Source: Cristatella mucedo (taxonomy: Eukaryota > Bryozoa > Phylactolaemata > Cristatellidae). Taken from it: DNA of 64,000 nt. Shown here in pieces: positions 47,016 to 58,940 of the stretch. A program made the position numbers and the translations under genes. Position 1 is the stretch's first letter, and each line of letters opens with the position of its first letter. A model generated the notes under the pieces. That model did not search any database. It saw nothing but the letters and a program-made list of their open reading frames with translations, and was not told where the DNA came from. The stretch lies in the NCBI GenBank assembly GCA_009760855.2, contig WPIO01000116.1, forward strand, positions 346,001-410,000, read 5' to 3'.

Positions 47016-48985
47016 AGATGACAATGCTGACTCTGTGGAGTGATTAGCTCTAAAGCCAGACTGGAACTTACAAGCAAGGTGTGAGGTTTTGACATATGAG
47101 TTCAGCTGGTCTGCCACGATCCGTTTCAGTGTCTTTGATAGGAATGGTAGAAGGGAGACTGGGCGGTAGTTGCTTAAGTTCTCTTGGTCTAGTGTAGCTT
47201 TCCTGAGAAGTGGCCTGACTACAGCTTTTTTAAAAGGTGCTGGGACATGACCTGAGGCTAATGAAATTTTAATGATGTTAGTTATGCATGGCCGCAGCAG
47301 ATCAATGCAACGTAGGAGCAGGACAGTGAGAATAGGGTCCAGAGGACTCGTTGTCTTCTTTGATTGAGATACAAACTTTAGGACTAGATCTCTACTGACC
47401 TGTTTAAATGCAGACATTGAGGTGCAGCCAGGAACCGAGGAACAGCATTCTAGTGAGGAGGTTGTCATCGCAGGGATGGATTCCCTGATCTTGTATATCT
47501 TCTGCACAAAGAATCGAGAGAAGCGATCGGCTAGATCATCACAAGGATCATCAGGTAAGGAGCTAATCTGGGAACGGTTGAGGAGATGGCTGATTGTCCA
47601 CATCAGCATTTTTTGATTGTGCATCTGTGATTCAACAATGTTTCTATAGAAGCTAGACTTGGCCTTTGCTAGGATCGATTGGTACAACCTTCAGTACTCT
47701 TCATATGCCAGTCGATGGACAGTTAGTCTGGATCTTTGTATGCTTTTTCAAGCTTTCGTTTAGTAGACTTGGCTAGTTTAATATCTGTGGTAAACCATAG
47801 GCCGTCTGGGCGGAGGCGCACAGTGGGCTTTGCCAGAGGTGCAAACTCGTCGAGCATGTCAGCTAGTGTCGTGTTGTAGATATCTACCAATGATGACAGA
47901 TCGGAGGGAGGACAGAGAGGAGTAGCAGAGGTGAAACAGATATTCTCGCACGGGCAGCATCGATGTCAAGGGTCTTGAGGTTTCGCGATTCACATGTTAT
48001 TTTAGAGGAGGAGGTGGGCACACACTGTAGATTGAATGAGATATGCAGGTGGTCAGATCAGCAGGATTTGGTAATAATTGGTGATGACAGAGTGCAGTTT
48101 ATGAGAAAATTGGTCGACTGTGTGACCCTTGATGTGAGTAGGGCCATGCACATGAGCCACAAGAAACAATGAGTCAGTCAATGCACGAAATTCGGTGCTG
48201 AAAGCGTCAGATAAGTTATCAAAGTGAAGGTTGAAATCACCCATAACGAGGAAGGATCGATTTCTTGCACACAGAATCGAAATGAGATCGGAGAAATCTG
48301 AGATAAAGGAGGATTTGGTACCTGGTGGTCGATAGACTACTGCCACTATCGGTAGCTTGTTTTCGGGTGAGACCAGGACAATTGATTCAAAAGACTGTTT
48401 CGAGGGTACTGCAAATGGCTTGAAGTTGAATTTTGAGCGCACGATAACAGCAATTCCTCCTCCAGTTTTGATTGATCTTGGGGTTGAAAGAACGAGAAAC
48501 CAGATGGAGTAGCGTCTTTAATTGTTGGGCAGTTTATCGATTTCAGCCAAGTTTCAGTTAGGGTGAGCAGGTCGATGCCATTTTCAGAAATAAGGTCGCT
48601 TATTACTAGAGGTTTATTGCACATTGAGCGAGGATTCCAAAGGCAAGCGTTAAGTCTGGCCGATGGAGTTACAACAGGCCTGATGACCACTAATTTAGAG
48701 AGATTTACAGTGACGCATGTAGGAAGCGTGCTGAGCGGTTCGAGACAATGCTAGGAATACCGAACGAGCTGGTACTCAGCTTGCAGGTTCCGCCCAATGA
48801 GCGGCGTCTGAGCTGGCGGTTCCGTCCACCTTGCGGCGGCTACTTGGTGCTTTTCTTTTGTTAATGCATAGTTCATGAATCTTAGCAACAACATTAATAT
48901 CTAGGAATGCATTTGATCTGCGATGACGAAGCGATAGCAGCTGCTGACGATCATAACTAACATGCAAGTTACTAGCCGCCGGCGT
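47016..48985 (-). mobile_element. LINE A 5' half: N-terminus, endonuclease, start of RT
   Basis: In broken frames from the 5' end: YDRQQLLSLRHR (like LINE B YTKQDLLSIRSD), LNACLWNPRSMCNKP, LTLTETWL, VVYRPPGTKSS, FLVMGDFNLHFDN, then the linker and [19 protein letters not shown] and [15 protein letters not shown]. At least two frameshifts (near 48490 and 48060) and loss of everything after RT motif 2, so it is inactive. It is the only copy here showing the LINE A N-terminus. Confidence 0.88.
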
Positions 48986-48999
48986 AGCTAAGGCAGCTG

Positions 49000-49168
49000 C
49001 CGGCGTGGGAGACCCAGTAGCTCGAAGCGATAAGCGTTTAGATGTCCATAGGCACGTAATTTCTTACGCGCAACGGTCAAATAACAATCAGAATAACTTG
49101 AAACAGGTCTTAGCTGTATCGTTTCCGTAAACGATGTTCGCAAGAACTTCGGTTTTCGGAAAAATTCT
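49000..49168. repeat. Repeat X copy at the edge of the right arm
   Basis: AAGCGTTTAGATGTCCATAGG and AACAGGTCTTAGCTGTATCG match the 31-kb copy; the 46430-46550 block is an inverted partner. Confidence 0.62.
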
Positions 49169-50731
49169 GCAATGAACACGAACGCACGTTATAGCACTCA
49201 ATGTCAGGAGACGACAACGTGCATGAATTGGTATACAATTTTAATATTTGTAAAGGATAACAAATAGGAATTTGTTTTAGAAAAATGAAAAATGAAATTG
49301 TGGGAGTACACAAAACTGAAAAGTTGTGCAGCGTGCAATCATAACTAGAGCGCTTCTATTGTACCTGTTCTGAACGCTTTCCTGCAGGTTGTGGTGGATT
49401 GCAGTGTGGTATTGGGCCTTTGCAGTCGAGTGCACTGGCAGATCGCACGAGTGTGCATATGCACAATCGAGCGAAACCTTTCGGGTGCACTCTGATCTAG
49501 TCTATGTCCTTATTAATCTGGTCTTACATGCAATGTAAATTATAGCTTCCTGTTGGTTTCCCCACGTCATTTTGGGCGACTGCCGCACATAGCCACAATG
49601 CACGGATGCACAATTTCTGATTGCCAGTCGGCATTCGCTCAACGCACCAACGCTTCAATGCCCAATAAAAGCGGAACTCGGCGAAATCCGTTTCTATTCG
49701 CTCTGCGGTGGGTTGGATGATTAGTTAAAAAATTTTACCAGGGCTGCATTGCAGATTGTTACTGCCTATCGGTGCGAACTGCACGAGGAATGAGGTGCTA
49801 ATGCAAATGACATTGTATGAGTAAAATGTTTGCAGATTGTGCGGTCATGGGCAATCGAAAAATAATCTTTTCGCACGGGATTTATTTATTGTGCAATGGC
49901 ATGCAGTGGATTGTGCAGTGGATCATGCTTTTGTCCCTGGTCGCTTCAACCTATTTCAGTGTCAACCTCTGTGAGAAATCCTGAGCGGATACCAAAATTT
50001 TGTCGGTGCATTTAAATGCAGAGTAGTTTTACATTCCAAACATTTTTAGATTTGAGCTGCTGGTTTCTAATGGATTTAAGGCGAACGGGAGTGGATTGTG
50101 GTATAGGGCACAATCCGTGCTGCACGTCTGAATAAGTGGGCGTGGGAGCGCAATGACTGGAAGTCCGGCGGATCAATGAAATAAATGATGTACTACAATA
50201 TCAATAAAAGATTTAAGCTCGGCGAAACCAAAGTTCGGTTTACTGTAGTCTAATTAGAGTAGCTTGCGGTTGATTGCAGCAACTCGTCGAACCCACCGAA
50301 TTACACCAAGTCACCCCCAAAAGTACTGGTCGCCATCTTCCTGTCTGATATAGTTAAGGATTGACGGAATTTTTCGCTTTAATTGTTAGAAATTTGCCTG
50401 GCAGTGTTGTAATGATTTCAGCTTCAAAATAACTCAAACTCATGTATGCTAAACCCTGGCACAGATTCGATGATCTTTACATAGAAGCTGAGAAAGCGAG
50501 AAAAACTAACAAAGATGCATTCCACTGGCTTTGTTCTGGGATGCTTTTAATGGGTTAGGATCGGACTGTTGTTCCTTCCCATCATGCCCCAGCAGTGAGG
50601 TCTTACGCCGAAGTCATGCATCATCAGCCTCCAGGAGTTCAGTCCCTCTCTATTTTCAAGGAAGTATCTTGCCACGCTGGGACATTAGCAAAAGCTAGGC
50701 ATGTGCTCCGATTAGGTCATCGCTAGATGAC

Positions 50732-50739
50732 TATAAAAG
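50732..50739 (+). promoter_or_regulatory. TATA box of defensin-like copy 2
   Basis: Canonical TATAAAAG, 59 bp before the start codon at 50791. That leaves a short 5' UTR of about 25-30 bases if transcription starts about 30 bp downstream. Confidence 0.75.
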
Positions 50740-50790
50740 CTCCGCTCCATATAGCTTGAACTCCAGTTGTTCTCCTCTCATTCCTGCAGG

Positions 50791-51318
50791 ATGGCTCGAG
50801 TGTTGGCAATCTGCCTAGTGCTGGCTTTAGCTGCCGTCGCTTCGCATGATGAGCTGACAAATGACAATGCCAATAGTGGTGACATCGACTCTGACAGTGC
50901 CAACCTGAGCGTCGACGATGGAAACTTACAGAATGACATCGAAGAAGAAGCTGACGAAGGAGCGCAAAGGCGTGAGTTTACATCCGGGTCTCCTGCTACG
51001 AAATATTCCAGCGATTGGGATGTACATGATTTTCTCCGAATACTCATATCGATTTAGCGATTGCCCAATTTGATTTTAAATAAGTAAATATTACGCTCTT
51101 GTAATTAGAGTTATATTTCCAGTACCTGGAGAGAGTGCAATGGGGTAGTGTAGGCCACGGTCAATTTCATTTTAGGTCAAACAAGTTGCCAACTTGCTGG
51201 TGGAACATGCATGCTCACACTTGGCCCCTGGTGCCCATTCGGATTTAGCTGGAAAAAAAGCTACAGTTGTGGAACAAATCTGACGTGCTGCATCAAAACT
51301 GAAATCATGAAGGGCTAA
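50791..51318 (+). CDS. Beta-defensin-like secreted peptide, copy 2
   Basis: Two exons, 50791-50971 (181 bp) and 51176-51318 (143 bp), with a 204-bp GT-AG intron in phase 1; precursor 107 residues. Signal peptide MARVLAICLVLALAAVAS, acidic propiece as in copy 1, processing site Arg-Arg with the second Arg split by the intron. The mature peptide has 46 residues with cysteines at 4, 11, 19, 31, 37, 38, identical in spacing to copy 1, and the shared core CPFGFSWKKSY between Cys19 and Cys31. Net charge about +3 (four Lys, one Glu) against about +10 in copy 1. Start chosen at the ATG before the signal peptide, downstream of the TATA box. Function inferred from fold pattern and precursor layout only. 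Confidence 0.86.
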
Positions 51319-51323
51319 AACAG

Positions 51324-51475
51324 GTAGGTAATTGGTAAGGCGGTTGCTTTTTACGACCTCGGTTACGAGGTCGCAGGTCACGCAGTAAGCGATGCGATTC
51401 TTTATTACCACTGCAAGCGATAGTGATAGAAGCTCTTCTGTTGCTATACAAAAGAGGCTGTTAAATCAGCTACTG
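51324..51475 (+). repeat. SINE1 copy, probable 3' UTR of copy 2
   Basis: Head GTAGGTAATTGGTAAGGCGG, diverged B box (GAGGTCGCAGGTCACGC), 3' end AGAGGCTGTTAAATCAGCTA. Orthologous in position to 39630-39786. No AATAAA was found between the stop codon and the end of the SINE. Confidence 0.84.
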
Positions 51476-51494
51476 ATTGTTTTAATACTACTTG

Positions 51495-51696
<202 letters not shown>

Positions 51697-52294
51697 CCAC
51701 AAAAAAACACACACATACAAACACATTAAAATATATATATATCCTTATGCATTGTTGGCAATTTCTGATTAACTGGTTTGAGAATATAAAAAGTATTGAT
51801 TTTCCTGTCCCAGGCTATTCCAGTGTCGAGAAGAGGACCTATTAATTATGGTCATGGATTAATAGTCAATAAATAGTCAATAGCAGTGTAAAATAAGATA
51901 TTTCGATTACCATTAGAAATAAGAAATGAAGTTAAAATGGAAGTATATCTACCATGAAATTACAATATAGCTATTCTTTCATCTGGCACCTTAACGAGAA
52001 GTCCGAGAGTCGCCATGAATGTGTCAGCTATGGAAGTTCACTAGTTAAAAACAAACTAGTTACAAATGAAATTCCACATTTTGGTGATTAACTGATGACC
52101 GGGACATTGTAAGAAAAGTTATTTTGTGCAATCAATTTACAGTAGACGTTGTCATCTAGCTTAACAGCATGACTTTTCAAGGAGACAATGTGAATAAACT
52201 AATATGTTACAGGGAACTTTGTAAATTAAAGGTACTCAGCCTTATAAGTATGTGCAGACCTTCACCTGAAATTTAAAACAATGTTAGATTTAAC

Positions 52295-52483
52295 ATGTTA
52301 TTTTTAGGCTTAGGGGCGGTTGTTATTAACTCCAAAACCTGCCAGACCATCAAGCACTTTTTCAGTGGTGATAGACTCAAAAGTCATGATGGAATAAATG
52401 TAGGGCTTACAGCCGTCGTGGTTATTGAACATGAGTTCAGAGGTTGCTGGTTTGATGGAAATTCGGATATAACTTACTTTTAG
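52295..52483 (+). other. 62-codon ORF conserved in both arms (right copy)
   Basis: Partner of 38733-38921, with the same length and stop codon. Eight nucleotide differences over the frame give five amino-acid changes and two silent codon changes, with no indel. No family recognised. Confidence 0.3.
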
Positions 52484-53539
52484 GTGATGGTCGAGGGGAA
52501 AGTAGGTATGGGGTTGCCATTTACTATAGGTTTGTCTCTTACTGTATGTTGCACTTTACCATATGGTGGAGACATGTTTCCCTAGTGGCTCGGCCACTTC
52601 GCAAATTTTTAGTTTCAGCCTACAATACATCTTTCTCGAAAAATGCAGCAGCAGCATGCTGTCGCGTGAAATATCGTTGCTAATGAATATCTTACTTTCG
52701 TCAATTACAGAATATTCCATTGTGAAGATCCTAACTATATGCAAGCCTCGGCTATATGCAAGCACTCCGGATCGTGATGCATCTCTTTGCTGAATAGATT
52801 GATAGAAAAAACTCTTTACTAAAACCTGTTGATATTTGAGATGTTTTTAATAAAGATAATGATTCTTTATATTTTGAATGTTTTCTCAAGTTCTTAACGT
52901 GCTTTGTTTTTATCTAAAGTATGGTAATAGAACTACCGAAAATTGATGGTTTTAGCATTAACAAAACGTAGCTATTTTAAATATATTGCCACCACTTAGT
53001 CAATGCGAGGTGACTTAAGAGTAAGATAAACCTAAACCACGACCTTTAAGACAGTTACACTAGCTTGCAGCTAACTTCAGTAGACAGTAACAACCTGCTT
53101 ATCTCACCTCTTTATTGCTCTGAAGTGCCATCACACCATGAGCTGCTCATAATCTGGAGCATCTTAATGTTTCTCTCACTAATCTAATTCTTACTAGAGG
53201 TCAATTCTTTAATTCGCTAGGCAGCCTTATTAAGGAACCCCTTGGATTTTGTCACTACGGGCAATGAGACACTGTTTTCGTAGTTTCATCCGGAGTAACT
53301 TTCTCCTCGCAAAAGTGAGCATGAGTTTCTTTGGTTTAGCTTTCTTTGCACGACCTGTTTTTATGATCATGCACATGTTGCTAGCCCAGGTCCTTTTTTA
53401 CTCCCAACCGTTACTTACTTTACAATTCCTTCAGCATAACAATGTACTAGTAGTTCACACAGCTCACTCCTGAAGAGTAATTTTCTTGCTGTTCATTTCA
53501 AAGTGCTTGGAAATAGATAAAGTTGGCTGATGCGTCCTA

Positions 53540-54550
53540 CAAAAAATGATAATGAATTTTCGGAAATAATACGCACCATATTCAATCATTCTTTATGCAA
53601 ACTGATTAAAATTAATAGAGAAGATTATCTAAAAAGATTTTACGCGAGAACCGTGAGTATAGATAACTTCTGTGTAGATGAAGCTTGACGCGTGGATAAT
53701 ACATAATAATTCGTAACTCTACATTTTTAACATTTATAGCTGCGCCATCAGAATATAATATAAAAATAATAATATTAATAGTTACAGTACCTTTGCATAG
53801 CTCAGTCGGATAACTTTATTTCTTCCTTGGCACTTTTGATATGCTGCAATTGAAGCATTATGCAATTGTTGGTCAGAAAATGCGCCTATTCGACAAGCAT
53901 AAGATGTTAATCTCCATATTATCACTTAACACAATCGTACGGCCACAGCTTCAGCAGCCTATTGCTAATTTTAAAATAATTTAGGCATATCCAAGAAAAT
54001 GTATCGTAAAATTAAGAAATTAAATATTCACAGAACGAACAATCAACATCAATTCGGTTAACCATCTAGTTTTCGAATTGACTATTTTTATTATTACACA
54101 GATTCGTGAACAAGTTGAGGCTGATATCGTTTGCTTATTTACAAAAGAGATGATTAAGTATCTGAATGACAGTATCTGTTTAACTAGGAAGTGATCACGT
54201 AACACAAAAGATCTCCTTATTGAAACATTATTATACACGGATACTAAACTAATTGCAATTAGTTACCCAAGGCCACAAGTTTTATTGCAATGCATTTTTC
54301 AAGAGCAGGCATATAAACGTAAAGATCATTTATAAATTTTTTAAACTAAAAGTTAGTTTGCTATGTAATTCAGAAAGGTTCTTTTAGTATTAGAAGGGTT
54401 GGGAGCAGCGCCATAAAGTACTAGCTGTACCAAGGTTGATGCACTTTGTATTTTCACAAAAGGCTGTAGTCATGCTACTACCTACCTTAGAAAGCAATAT
54501 TAGACCAATTGGACATGAGAGAATTCGAAACTATTTCAATTCTGCGTTTT
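53540..54550. other. No gene recognised
   Basis: AT-rich unique sequence beyond the arm, with short AAT-rich runs near 53760. Confidence 0.4.
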
Positions 54551-54554
54551 TTGT

Positions 54555-55440
54555 CAAAGGAACGGAGGAAGTTTTTGCAGACCAGCTAAACTCATTTAAC
54601 TTAACTGTGAACCAAGCTAGCAAGTTCCAGTCTGGTTTAAGAGCTAATCACTCCACAGACTGAGCATTGCTTCGGGTGTATAACGAACGTTTTAGGAATG
54701 CAGACTTAGGTAGAGTCTGCCTACTTGTTGTGCTTCATCTTTTGACAGGTTTTGGTTATTGATTATCAAGCTCTACTTGTGCGCCACTCATCACGCCTGG
54801 GCATCACCGGCAATGCACTGAAATGTTTTGTATCTCAGTGTAGATTGCAGAGCACTGATATGAACTGACAAAGATCTTAAAAATAACGGCTGAAGTATGG
54901 TGTACCTCAGGCTCCCCGCTTGTCTGGTTCTCCCGATTGATACTTTCCCTCTTTTGGATAAATTTGTTCAGGCATAATCTAGGCTTTCACCTTTATTCAG
55001 ATGGCACTCAGCTGCCCTTTGATTTCATCTCTTTCTGCACTCCGGCAGGTGAAATTGTTTCAACTTGTTGGCTGCCTGTACAGAAAAAGTGTGCAACTGG
55101 ATGGAAGCACACTTCCTCAAGTTGAATGGGAAGTTAAAGCCGACTTTTTGTCGACCACATCAGCTCCGCAGCCAAGTCTGCCATCATTACCGCTACGCAG
55201 CGTTGCTAAAATTCGGGCTCGTTTAGACAAGGAATCTAAGACATCTAAGTCGGTCCATGCATTTATGACATACCATCTCGACGTCTGTAACTCAATGCTT
55301 GCTGGCCTACCGGCATGTGCAATCAGGCACTTACAGCTTGTGAAAAACTCTGTATCTAGCCTTGTGTGTCGTGAACGACACAGTTGCCACATCAACCCGC
55401 ATCTCGCCGACTTGCACTAGCTCACAGTGAAGGAATGCGG
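54555..55440 (+). mobile_element. LINE A copy, plus orientation, decayed
   Basis: FADQLNSF...ASKFQSGLRANHSTD, then a mutated YADD region (HNLGFHLYSDGTQL) and SVHAFMTYHLDVCNSMLAGLP. Several stops and frameshifts; the 3' tail is missing. Confidence 0.85.
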
Positions 55441-55444
55441 CCAC

Positions 55445-56340
55445 GTCGGATTTATTTGCCGTGCTCCATAATTCTGCCAGTACGTACTTTTTGCTTCTAA
55501 GAGAAGTTTAATACCGCACGATTCTCTTTCATATCTCACTGTGTCAAAATGAGTGTCATACTGATCTAAAGACAGACAAGACAGGATTGCTGAGGCAAAG
55601 AATAATGTGACAAACGAGCACGATCAGACAAAAGTTGCAATTTCTCGGGTGATGCTGTAGTGAGGTCTGATCCCGTTCTATTATAAGTTTGATCTAGGTA
55701 TCTTTGAAGGGCCCTTCAGTCTGCAGCCAAGTGAAGTGCGGACGATCTAAATTTATGGCAAACAGAGAGTTCTAGAGACGCTTTGAAGTCCAGCTCGTTG
55801 GTTGGGACGTTTGTTGATGAGGAAGACAAATTCAAGATAGCCACAGTGGCAGCTTAGGAGAAGGTGACCCACAAATCCTCCATAGCCATGTTTGTTAGAG
55901 CTTGACGACTCTGCGAACGGCGACACATGCAATAGCAAGTTGCTAGTTTCATTTATGACACAGGACAGCCTTCATTTAAGCAGGAGCCAGTGAAACTGCT
56001 GTGCTAGCTAAACCAGTCGAGTTATGGTGGACAATTATCGTTCGCAACTATGTGACTCGACGGTAGTCAACGGCCGAGGCTGTATAAAAAAAAGCTGGTA
56101 CCTCGAAATAGGCTGACAGTCAGGATTCAAGACTCGGGCCATCGGCGTCGGAGCTGATTTTAGGTCTCGCCCGCAGAGACAGACGCTCGCGTATGCCAAG
56201 GTCATTGTTGATCTCCTGTAACTCCTGTCCGCTGCTGTCTGTCATATTGACTTGTCCGCATCATGGATATGGACTGGATATATCAAGTTGCTAGCCATCT
56301 CCAGCACTAGACGTGCTACAAGGCTTAGGCGTCACAGGTA
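55445..56340. other. No gene recognised
   Basis: Unique sequence with no motif or repeat assigned. Confidence 0.4.
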
Positions 56341-57160
56341 TTCGATGCGAGCCGGTTCAAACTAGCGCCGCAATGAGCTCTGCTTATGTGGCCCAGTTCT
56401 GACCGGATGGAAGCCGCACAGCCGGCGATACGTTTGCAACATATCACCGGCTTGACCGCCCGAGTACAGCCACATGAGCCAGCCGGATGCGCCGGCAGAA
56501 TCGGTTATGTTGACAACAGACTTCCAGGTCCTGCGCAATTGAGGGCGTGGCCGCGCCCACAATGTCATTTCGCCCCAGCCGCAGTCAAACCATTCCACCC
56601 GGCTCCACGGGCGTGGCGAGCTTCCTACCCGCTCGTTCGGCGCTGCTGTCGGGCCGTATCGGTCCATCGAGCGATATTTAATTGCAGTGAGTCAGCTTCG
56701 GTCGTTTGACCAGCTAGTCCTGCAGTGAACCATTCTCTCCTTGCAGCCCCTGCCTGTATGGACGCTATTTTATTTGGATGTGGACGTAGTCCATATATAC
56801 ATAGACGATATATATATCTCTTCTTCAAAATAGCTTAAATTAAAATTATTATCTTAATATTCTCTCTTCTTCTCAATCTCTTTCTCCTTCTTTTCACTCA
56901 GCAATGTCCGAAGCTGCTTATGCGACGGCTGCAACGTTCGTAGACACTCTTGCCAGTTTGCCTTCGTGCTGCCATTACGCACCCGAGCCCCCATACTGTC
57001 TCTAGGTTTAAGCCGGCCGGCACCGATCTTAACCCTGCCAAGTCGATATGCCTTGGGCTGTTAGCCTTGTGAAGCAGTGACACTGCGTCCTTCGCGACGC
57101 TGCTGCAGACTTCCAGGCGATTTGCAATGAAATTCGTATGGCGATAACTGAAACCCATTG
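56340..57160. promoter_or_regulatory. GC/CpG-rich stretch, unassigned
   Basis: About 0.8 kb of raised G+C and CpG in AT-rich surroundings, with the GC-box-like palindrome GGGCGTGGCCGCGCCC at about 56546-56561, similar to the GCGTGGCCACGC in the 14.3-15.3 kb region. Could be a promoter of a gene not identified here. Open frames on both strands look compositional. Confidence 0.35.
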
Positions 57161-57507
57161 TAGCAGCTCTTAATTTTCTGCCAATTGAGCGTATTTATCG
57201 ACGCGTATAATATCCAGCGTTTTATTTTTACTTCTAACTGGATATTTGCAAACTGCTATATTGATAGTTTCTTGTACGAGAGCTTCGCCACAACCAAACC
57301 AATGTCGATGCAACAGTCAATCAAAGTGAACAGATAGTAACCAACTCGTGCACTGCGTTTGGTAAGCTATTCTGCGAAACTCTGGTGAAAGCTGCAGCCA
57401 GCCTGTCCTAATTACATGACTGTCATTGGTCGCCAAGCCCAACCTACTCATCGAGAAATAAAAACGGCGTTCGATAATCGTGCACAACAGAGCAGCTAGC
57501 GTTTAAC

Positions 57508-57996
57508 ATGATGTATCCACAACTTATAATGTTTAGTGTGGTGAATTTTATTAGCAGAAGAGCTCAAAATAGAAGCTGAAGATAACTCCGGGCCTTCTAT
57601 TTTTGACGATACAGAACGGTGTGAACAGCGATGCACACATCAAGGTAATTGCTGACTACCCGAATGCGTAGAAAGCCAGGAAAAATACTAATATAGTGTT
57701 TGCTTATAGAAAACGGTAAGCACTATTGGATGCTTATGGAAAATCATCATATCAGTGAAACTGGCCCTATGAGCAAGTTTTTCTTCAAAAGCTGTAAAGC
57801 AAAAGCTAATATCCCGAGAAATTATTGCAGGGAGATAAAAGCAAGCAGCTGGCATTGTATTCGCCTTTTGACAGCTCGTATGTCCTGCGAAAGCAAAGGT
57901 GGAGAATGCAAGAACAATTTCTTTACGACATGTGAATCTCCGAGAAAGTTTACTCTGAGCTACAAATGCGAGATCTTACAGACATGCCGTGTTTAA
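57508..57996 (+). pseudogene. Third beta-defensin-like gene, damaged
   Basis: Exon 2, 57875-57996, follows a good acceptor (TTTTGACAG). Counting from its first whole codon, it has cysteines at 4, 11, 19, 31 and 37: C-x6-C-x7-C-x11-C-x5-C, with Gly-Gly before the second Cys, exactly as in copies 1 and 2. The sixth cysteine is replaced by Arg and the chain ends one residue later. It enters in phase 1. Upstream, an acidic segment (AEELKIEAEDNSG..., from about 57554) ends at a phase-1 donor AAG|GTAATT (57644/57645), giving a 230-bp intron against 225 and 204 bp. A start codon at 57508 with a short hydrophobic run and an ATAAAAA about 50 bp before it lie one frame off the acidic segment, so a frameshift between about 57541 and 57556 is likely. 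The propiece carries two extra cysteines. Probable pseudogene or very diverged member. Confidence 0.65.
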
Positions 57997-58199
57997 CTTA
58001 CACGTTCGCAATGCAGTCTAACAAGGTAAAAAGTTGTAAGCTTAAATTTCCGATCAAGACATGAAACTTTCTTTATCATCAAAACTAGTCCTAATCTACT
58101 AACAAAATATTTCTTAAAGGAAAGCGATGCACGCTGTTACACTGCTTTGAGATTTCGAGACTCATATCTACTTTTAGCATACACTTGGACTAGCTAACT

Positions 58200-58757
58200 T
58201 CTAATAATAATAATAATGCACTTGATACAGCGCCCCCAGAGAACTCAATCTCTTTCTAGGCGCTTTACACTTGCTGCAAAGGGAAACGCGATTGAATGGT
58301 GAGTAATATCATGCTTGATAAACAAACAATATGAATAACATGGTGCGTTTTTAACTTCTTTAGAAATGTGGTCAAGTCAGGGGATGTCAAGTCGGGAGCG
58401 AGTTCCAGGCTTAGGGAGCACACGAACTAAATGCACGGTCTCCGAAGGATTTGAGGTTTGTACGAAGTAGAGATAAACAGTTACTTTCCAAAAAGTGGGT
58501 GGTACGATGCTTGGCGCGGTGGGGGAGTAGATCTGAGAGATAGGCTGGAGCCAAAGAATGAAGTGACCTAAAAGTGAGCGACAAAACCTTGAAGTCGATC
58601 CGGTGCTTGACTGGTATCCAGTGCAGGTCGGCGAAAAGTGATGCGATGTTGCAACTGCGACTCTCACACGACAGACAAGCCTAGCTGCAGATTTTTGCAA
58701 CAGCTGTCAGCGCGTGATCGCACATGCCGGTAGGCCAGCAAGCAGTGAATTACAGAA
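58200..58757 (-). mobile_element. LINE A 3'-end copy
   Basis: (AAT)n, hairpin tail (GCGCCCCCAGAGAACTCAATC...GGCGCTTTACAC), then C-terminal RT. Ends abruptly at the GC-rich block at about 58758. Confidence 0.88.
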
Positions 58758-58842
58758 GTCGCACGAGTCGCTGCTCCCAGCGTCTGCCCGAGGCCACGCA
58801 GCTGCGGCGGCCGGCGGCCGCCGCGCAGGCTCGCGGACCTCG

Positions 58843-58940
<98 letters not shown>

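Noticed and set aside
57700-57996. 98-codon ORF taken as a whole
   Set aside because: Only the part from 57875 fits the defensin-like exon; the upstream part lies in the presumed intron before a strong acceptor.
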